From positions 62,001-126,000 of the forward strand of contig JAJBAV010000002.1 in NCBI GenBank assembly GCA_020532085.1: a stretch of DNA of 64,000 nucleotides. Reading direction: 5' to 3'. Within the stretch, counting starts at the first letter, position 1. Each line of letters opens with the position of its first letter. The stretch is from Candidatus Cloacimonadota bacterium. Lineage in GTDB: Bacteria; Cloacimonadota; Cloacimonadia; Cloacimonadales; Cloacimonadaceae. The notes under the pieces are model-generated. The model was not told where the DNA came from and searched no databases. It saw nothing but the letters and a program-made list of their open reading frames with translations. This document shows, in pieces, positions 59,145-64,000 of this stretch. A program made the position numbers and the translations under genes.

Positions 59145-60908
59145 ATGCCTGAAGAAAAAATTAACCTGAAGTATTATCTCAAGCTCCTCTATCCTTTTGT
59201 GAAAAAGGATATGGGGCTTTTGCTCTTCGGGCTGTTCGCGATGCTCTGCACCTCCGCGCTGCAACTGCTCTATCCCCTCATCCTGGCCGAGATCATCGAC
59301 AAAAGCATCCCCAACGCCGACGTGGCGCAGATGTATCGCTTCGGCGGGTTCTTCGTGGCGGCGGTGATCGTGGCGGGCGTGCTTTCCTATCTGCAGATCG
59401 TGCTGCTTTCCAAGCTGGGCGTGAAGATCATCACCAATTTCAAGGCCCAGGTTTTCCGCCATCTGCTCACTTTGCCGGTGGACTGGTTCAGCCACCAGCA
59501 GGTGGGGGAGCTGATCGCCAGGGTGGAATCCGACGCGGAGCGCGTGAAGGCGCTGTTTTCAGAGCTTTCGATCCGCATCATCGGCAACCTGCTCTTCTTC
59601 CTGGGCGTTTTCCTGGTGATGTTCCTGCGCGACTGGCATGTGGCCATCTACGTGCTGCCGATGATGGCCGTGGCCATCGTGGGCTATTACTTCCTGATCA
59701 AATACCTCTCCAAATTCTACCGGATGATCCGGGAAAAGAACGCGCTGGTGACGGCCAAGATCACGGATTTCGTGCAGGGCATGCCGATCATCCAGGCGCT
59801 GAACCAGCAAAACAAGGTTTACGAGGACCTCAAGGCCGCCTCGGACGACAAATACAAGCTGGAAACGCGCACCTCCTTCACCGAATACGGCTCGCAAAGC
59901 CTCTTCATGCTGATCTTCGAGGTGCTGCTGCTGGTGGTGATCATCAAGCTCACCGCGCCGCGGATCATCACCGGAGCGGTGACCCTGGGCACCCTGATCG
60001 TGTTTGTGGACTACATCTTCCGGATGATCTGGCCGCTGATGCAGATCTCCGAAAACGTGATGCAGATCCAGCGGGCCTTCGTGAGCCTGAAACGCATATT
60101 GGAACTCACTGACATGCAATCCGAGGAAGCGCTCTTCACCGGAACCGAGCTGCCCTCCTTCGAGCACGAGATCAGCTTCGAGCACGTCTGGTTCGCCTAC
60201 AAGAACGAGGATTGGATCCTCAAAGACGTTTCCTTCACCATCCCCAAAGGGCAAAAGATAGCTCTGGTGGGCGCTTCCGGCAGCGGCAAGACCACCACGG
60301 TGAGCCTGCTCTGCGGCTTCTATCCCGTGAACAAGGGCCGCATCCTGATCGACGGCGTGCCCCTGAGCGAGATCGAATTCCGCGCCTGGCGCCGCAAGAT
60401 CGGGCTGATCCTGCAGGACATCTTCCTCTTTCCCGGCAGCATCCTGGAAAACGTGCGCGTTTACAACGATGCCGTTCCGGAAGCCAAGGTGCGCGAAGCC
60501 ATCAACATCGTGCAGCTGGACGAATTCATCCGCAACCAGAACCTCGGCCTGGATTCCGAGCTGGCGGAACGCGGCCAGAACGTTTCCCAGGGCGAAAAAC
60601 AGCTGATCAGCTTCGCCCGCGCCCTGGCCTTCGAAGCGGAGGTGATCATCATGGACGAGGCCACCGCCTCCATCGATCCGCAAACCGAAGCCAAGATCCA
60701 GCGCAGCATGCAGACAGTTTTTTCGAACAAGACCGCCGTGGTGGTGGCCCATCGCCTCACCTCGGTGCTGGACGCCGACCAGATCCTCTTCTTCGACGGG
60801 GGCCAGATCATCCACCGCGGCAAACACCAGCAGCTGATGCAAAGCTCGAAGGAATACCGCAAGCTGGTGGAACTGCAGTTGATCGGAACGGAGGACGCGG
60901 TTGAATAA
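59145..60908 (+). CDS. ABC exporter half-transporter (heterodimer subunit 1)
   Basis: 587 aa from the ATG at 59145 with GAAGG upstream. Six membrane helices in about 20-300 form the type I exporter TMD. The nucleotide-binding domain (about 345-580) has Walker A ALVGASGSGKTTTVSLL, Q-loop LILQDIFLFPGS, signature NVSQGEKQLISFARALAF, Walker B VIIMDEATASID and H-loop VVAHRLTSV. The signature is NVSQGE rather than LSGGQ, as in many heterodimeric exporters. The next gene starts in its last codons. Lipid, peptide or drug export is typical of MsbA/LmrCD-like pairs; the cargo cannot be named. Confidence 0.93.
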   Translation: MPEEKINLKYYLKLLYPFVKKDMGLLLFGLFAMLCTSALQLLYPLILAEIIDKSIPNADVAQMYRFGGFFVAAVIVAGVLSYLQIVLLSKLGVKIITNFKAQVFRHLLTLPVDWFSHQQVGELIARVESDAERVKALFSELSIRIIGNLLFFLGVFLVMFLRDWHVAIYVLPMMAVAIVGYYFLIKYLSKFYRMIREKNALVTAKITDFVQGMPIIQALNQQNKVYEDLKAASDDKYKLETRTSFTEYGSQSLFMLIFEVLLLVVIIKLTAPRIITGAVTLGTLIVFVDYIFRMIWPLMQISENVMQIQRAFVSLKRILELTDMQSEEALFTGTELPSFEHEISFEHVWFAYKNEDWILKDVSFTIPKGQKIALVGASGSGKTTTVSLLCGFYPVNKGRILIDGVPLSEIEFRAWRRKIGLILQDIFLFPGSILENVRVYNDAVPEAKVREAINIVQLDEFIRNQNLGLDSELAERGQNVSQGEKQLISFARALAFEAEVIIMDEATASIDPQTEAKIQRSMQTVFSNKTAVVVAHRLTSVLDADQILFFDGGQIIHRGKHQQLMQSSKEYRKLVELQLIGTEDAVE

Positions 60909-62652
60909 GCACGTGCGCTGGATCGTGCGGAAATGGATGACCCAGAAATGGTTCCTGATCATCATGCTGCTGTTCACGCTGGGCAGCTCCGCGGTCGCCA
61001 TCGCCCATCCGATCGTGTTTGGCCGGCTGATCGACCTGCTGAAGAACATCCTGGCCACGCCGGATAAATATCCGGACCCCATGGCGGAAGTGGACCGCAT
61101 CATCTGGATCCTGCTGGGGCTGGGCGCGGCGCAGTTCGTAACCGGTTTCTACGCCGCCTTCCGCGGCTGGGTGAACATCCGTTTTGAAAACATGCTGCGC
61201 ATGTTCTATTTCAAGTTCATCCTCGGCAAGGACTTCCGCTTCTTCCAGAAATTCCGCACCGGCGACGTGGTCACACGGCTCACGGACGACCTCAGCGATT
61301 TCCCCAAGATCAGCTGGTTCATGTGTTCCGGCATCTTCCGCGCGGTGAATTCCTTTTCCCTGATCATGTTCTCACTGGTGGTGATGTTCAGCATCAGCCC
61401 GCGCCTCACCCTGCTTTCGATCGCGCCGCTGCCGCTGATGATGGTGGTCTTCTATTTCACCGCGGACAAGCTTTACCGCAATTTCGAGCTCAACCAGCAG
61501 GCCATCAGCGACATCAACAGCCAGCTGGAGATGAGCTTTTCCGGCATCCGCATCGTGAAAGCCTTTGTGAGCGAGGAAAAATACAACCGCTTTTTCGACC
61601 TCGCCCTGGCCCGGCGCTTCAAGACCGAGATGGGCGTGGTGAAGCTGAACGCCGTGCTGAGCCTGATCTATCAGTACATCGACTACTTCGCCCAGATCGG
61701 CGTGATCATCTTCGGCGGCTACATGGCCGTGAAAGGCCAGATCAGCGTGGGCACCTTCTACATGTTCTACACCTACCTGAGCATGATGATCTATCCGCTG
61801 CTGGACCTGCCGCAGCTCTTTGTGAGCGGCAAACAGGCCTTCGTGAACATCGACCGCCTGGAGGAAATGAAAGACTTTCCCAGCTTCAACGCAAGCTGGA
61901 AGGGCAGCGCCAGCCCAAACAGGATCAGCGAACTGCGCTTCGACAAGGTCACCTGCATCTATCCGGAAAAAGACGAGCCCGCCATCACGGACTGCAGCTT
62001 CGAGCTCAAGGATGGCGAACGCCTGCTGATCCTGGGCTCCACCGGCGCGGGCAAGACCACCGTGGCCAATCTGGTGCTGGGCCTGCTGCGCCCGGATTCC
62101 GGCCAGATCACCGTGAACGGCATCCCCATCGAAGATATCGACCTCACCTCCCTGCGCAACCTGATCGCCTACGTGCCGCAGGACCCGCTGCTCTTCACCG
62201 GCACCGTGAAGGAAAACGTGCTCTTCGCCGTGGACGGGGCTTCCGACGGGGAATACCGCACCGCCGTGCGGGCCGCGCAACTGGAAGAGGAGATCGCCGA
62301 TTTTCCGGACCGGGATGAAACCCGCGTGGGAAGCCGCGGGCTGGGCGTTTCCGGCGGCCAGAAACAGCGCGTCACCATCGCCCGGGCGCTGATCAAGAAG
62401 CCTCAACTGCTGATCTTGGACGACATCACGGCCTCGCTGGACGCCGAGAACGAGGAAAAACTCTGGCAGGACATCGACCGCCACTATCCCGGCATTTCCG
62501 CCATCGTGATCTCACACCGGCTGTCCACCCTGCACTACGTGAACCGGGTGCTGTTCATCGATTCGCGGGGGCGCGCCCACCAGGGCACCCACGACGAACT
62601 GGTGTTCAACAACACCGAATACCACGACTTCCTGCACGAACACCTGAAATAG
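60901..62652 (+). CDS. ABC exporter half-transporter (heterodimer subunit 2)
   Basis: 583 aa starting with TTG at 60901, inside the end of the first half-transporter. Six membrane segments (15-310), then an NBD (about 340-580): Walker A ILGSTGAGKTTVANLVL, Q-loop YVPQDPLLFTGTVKENV, canonical signature VSGGQKQRVTIARALI, ILDDITASLDAENE and VISHRLSTLHYV. The first Walker B acid is followed by Asp, not the catalytic Glu (LDD), so this subunit may form the degenerate site of the dimer. Together with its partner it makes one heterodimeric exporter. A long AATACGG hairpin lies 25 bp past its stop. Confidence 0.93.
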   Translation: MNKHVRWIVRKWMTQKWFLIIMLLFTLGSSAVAIAHPIVFGRLIDLLKNILATPDKYPDPMAEVDRIIWILLGLGAAQFVTGFYAAFRGWVNIRFENMLRMFYFKFILGKDFRFFQKFRTGDVVTRLTDDLSDFPKISWFMCSGIFRAVNSFSLIMFSLVVMFSISPRLTLLSIAPLPLMMVVFYFTADKLYRNFELNQQAISDINSQLEMSFSGIRIVKAFVSEEKYNRFFDLALARRFKTEMGVVKLNAVLSLIYQYIDYFAQIGVIIFGGYMAVKGQISVGTFYMFYTYLSMMIYPLLDLPQLFVSGKQAFVNIDRLEEMKDFPSFNASWKGSASPNRISELRFDKVTCIYPEKDEPAITDCSFELKDGERLLILGSTGAGKTTVANLVLGLLRPDSGQITVNGIPIEDIDLTSLRNLIAYVPQDPLLFTGTVKENVLFAVDGASDGEYRTAVRAAQLEEEIADFPDRDETRVGSRGLGVSGGQKQRVTIARALIKKPQLLILDDITASLDAENEEKLWQDIDRHYPGISAIVISHRLSTLHYVNRVLFIDSRGRAHQGTHDELVFNNTEYHDFLHEHLK

Positions 62653-62676
62653 TTTCCATCTCGCCATATCCAGGTT

Positions 62677-62767
62677 GGCCCCAAGCATCAATACGGTATG
62701 AATACGGAATCAATACGGGTTTCATCCGCAATGATTCCGTATTCATACCGTAATGATATTGGGAGCC
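62677..62767. repeat. Long hairpin, AATACGG family, copy 2
   Basis: Imperfect inverted repeat with arms of about 44 bp and a TTC loop (CGGGT-ttc-ATCCG). The body ATACGGTATGAATACGGAAT matches copy 1 at 16951-17043 with compensating changes in both arms (TATGAATAC against GTATTCATA). It stands just past the 3' end of the ABC exporter operon. Confidence 0.88.
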
Positions 62768-62792
62768 AGGCAAAGTAGGTTGCCCTGATGTG

Positions 62793-62996
62793 AAAGACGG
62801 AAGGCGGAGGCTTCAGCCACCGTTCCCGGTTATCAGCAGTACAGGAAACGATCTCCGGCGGTTTCAACCGCCGGTTGGTTTACCTTCACCTGGGCAGGCT
62901 GATCCCTCCTCCGGTGGCTGAAGCCGACCGGACATCGTCTTTATCACGCGCAGATGTTTCGGGGCACGGTGGCTGAAGCCACCGCCTTCCGTCTTT
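62793..62996. repeat. Inverted-repeat element GACGGAAGGCGG, copy B
   Basis: Left end AAAGACGGAAGGCGGAGGCT and right end GGTGGCTGAAGCCACC then GCCTTCCGTCTTT. It shares CGATCTCCGGCGGTTTCAAC and CCGGACATCGTCTTTAT with copy A. It is shorter (204 bp against 251) because part of the middle is missing. Confidence 0.85.
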
Positions 62997-63254
62997 GAGC
63001 TCGGTTCACACCCTCCCCATGTTCTATCGCTCTGGCTATGTTCGGCACCCTCGCCATGTTCGCCGCTTTGGCTATGTTCGGCACCATCGCCATGTTCTGT
63101 CGCCCCTGCCATATTCTGCCGCCTCTGCGAGGCTTTGATGGGGGGCGTTTTCGAGGGGCTTACGCGCCCTCGCTATCGTTCTGTCGCCCTCCGGGTTTCT
63201 GGCTGGGTGAGCGCCCGTACCCACTCAATTTCATAAAAATAATTCCACAGGAAA
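62997..63254. other. Gene-free stretch with degenerate short repeats
   Basis: CGCCATGTTC or GGCTATGTTC words recur at short intervals between 63018 and 63105. CTGCCGCCTCTGCGAGGCTT and CCCTCGCTATCGTTCTGTCG follow; the latter are also present at 36790-37020. No gene was supported. Confidence 0.55.
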
Positions 63255-63290
63255 AATGAAAGGCGCCGCGACACTGTGCCTCGGCGCTTT
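63255..63290 (-). terminator. Intrinsic terminator of the right-end secreted protein
   Basis: On the minus strand GCGCCG and CGGCGC form a stem and are followed by CTTTCATTTTTCC. It lies about 25 bp past the stop at 63314. Confidence 0.65.
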
Positions 63291-63313
63291 CTTATAGACT
63301 GGAGTATGAATGC

Positions 63314-64000
63314 TTACTTCGCCAGTACCATTTTCCGCATCACTGTCTGTCCGGCAGAGACCAGGCGGCAGTAGTAGATGCCGCTGGCCACGGGCTGGCC
63401 CTGATCGTCGCGGCCGTTCCAGACCACGCTGTGATCGCCCGCGGGCAGGATCCGCGAGACCAGGCTTTTCACCTTTTGGCCTTTGAGGTTGTACACGGCC
63501 AGATGCGTTTCTCCGCCGGCCGGGAGGCTGAAGCTGAGGGTGGTTTCCGGGTTGAAGGGATTGGGATAGTTCTGGCTGAGCGCCGGAGCGTCCAGCGCGG
63601 GCGTCTCGGGATCGGAGCTGTCCACGCCGCCGCTGTTCACCCGGGTGGCGTAGATGGAGTTCACGAAGTATTCGCTGTCCAGGATGCCCGCTCGGGCGTC
63701 ATCCCAGCAGACCAACGCAGAATTGCCGATCACGGCGGCCCGCACGTGTTCCTGTTCCAGCCAGGCGCCGCAGAGGACCTCCGGTCCAGCGCCCAGAGCT
63801 TCGCCCTGAGGGTTGATGTGGCGGATGAATACGTCCCGGTATCCGTACTGGTCGTTGGGGAGTGTACTCCAAATAGAGGCCAGGTTGCCGTTGGCGAAGC
63901 GGACCAAAGTGGCGTCGTAAGCGTTGTGCAAACCGGTGGCGATGAGCCGGCCTCCGTCTCCGTAAAGCAGGCTGCCGTCGCCGGCCAGCTTTTGCAGGCG
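63314..64000 (-). CDS. C-terminal part of a secreted protein with T9SS-type sorting domain
   Basis: 229 codons visible; the frame is open to the window edge, so the start lies outside. The first 130 residues (LVRFANGNLASIWSTLPNDQ, VFIRHINPQGEALGAGPEVL, AAVIGNSALVCWDDARAGIL) read like repeated beta-propeller-type segments in which narrated values alternate with WD or DDxR motifs. The last 85 residues are the sorting domain: LSQNYPNPFNPETTLSFSLP, VYNLKGQKVKSLVSR, WNGRDDQGQPVASGIYYCRL and RKMVLAK. It faces the ABC exporter operon across a repeat region. Function unknown beyond secretion or surface anchoring. Confidence 0.85.
   Translation of the reverse strand, partial: RLQKLAGDGSLLYGDGGRLIATGLHNAYDATLVRFANGNLASIWSTLPNDQYGYRDVFIRHINPQGEALGAGPEVLCGAWLEQEHVRAAVIGNSALVCWDDARAGILDSEYFVNSIYATRVNSGGVDSSDPETPALDAPALSQNYPNPFNPETTLSFSLPAGGETHLAVYNLKGQKVKSLVSRILPAGDHSVVWNGRDDQGQPVASGIYYCRLVSAGQTVMRKMVLAK

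Overview
The window looks like a chromosome segment of a fairly GC-rich bacterium of the FCB group, most likely a Candidatus Cloacimonadota lineage. This is inferred from gene content only. Several large secreted proteins end in the same FlgD-Ig/T9SS type-A-like sorting domain (YPNPFNP or NPF motif, VYN.xGQ, GxYxxRL, KMVLxK). They sit beside an anaerobic amino-acid and 2-oxoacid fermentation set: indolepyruvate and branched-chain-type 2-oxoacid:ferredoxin oxidoreductases, an aldehyde:ferredoxin oxidoreductase and a membrane pyrophosphatase. No rRNA, CRISPR array or complete prophage was seen.

Layout. 1-8930 (minus) is an overlapping envelope-polysaccharide operon: xseA, a GHL10 glycosidase, a flippase, a frameshifted methyltransferase and two GT4 glycosyltransferases, followed by a truncated M6 protease. 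8980-14180 (minus) holds a 989-aa CapA-like secreted protein and iorAB. 14522-17043 is an accessory island: a lipoprotein with a formylglycine-generating-enzyme (FGE) fold whose C-terminus looks like the variable region of a diversity-generating retroelement, then a REP-associated tyrosine transposase between two REP clusters, then a very long hairpin. 17081-21726 (minus) is psuG-dppA-DUF2007/pyrE-methyltransferase-rnhB, with rlpA upstream. 22616-25211 (plus) is a four-subunit 2-oxoacid:ferredoxin oxidoreductase operon. 25637-29923 (minus) is hppA and an Omp28-like secreted protein. 30107-35531 (plus) is prfB (programmed +1 frameshift), uppS, cdsA, a lamin-tail secreted protein and an EamA transporter.

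35532-37592 is a gene-poor, repeat-rich stretch that ends in an inverted-repeat AT-rich element beside a small possible primase fragment. 38069-43657 encodes envelope proteins of unknown function. 43706-48199 (minus) is transketolase, a four-cluster ferredoxin and aldehyde:ferredoxin oxidoreductase, followed by tRNA-Ala, a lipoprotein, tRNA-Pro and tRNA-Val. 49383-53608 (plus) is an epimerase/porin/HAD/P-loop ATPase operon. 53741-55624 is a secreted repeat protein. 55625-57225 is repeat-rich and gene-free. 57226-62652 (plus) is a DUF2089 regulator with a LiaX/DUF4097-like partner, tRNA-Pro(CGG) and a heterodimeric ABC exporter. The right end has more repeats and a truncated secreted protein.

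The most interesting points are the DGR-type variable region with no reverse transcriptase in view, the RAYT with duplicated REP clusters, several unnamed families of long inverted-repeat elements present in more than one copy, a shared dyad (TGTGG-N8-CTACA) upstream of two envelope genes, and unusual domain architectures (DUF2007-PyrE, unknown domain-methyltransferase, an HppA Cys-rich tail, IorA without its ferredoxin domain).
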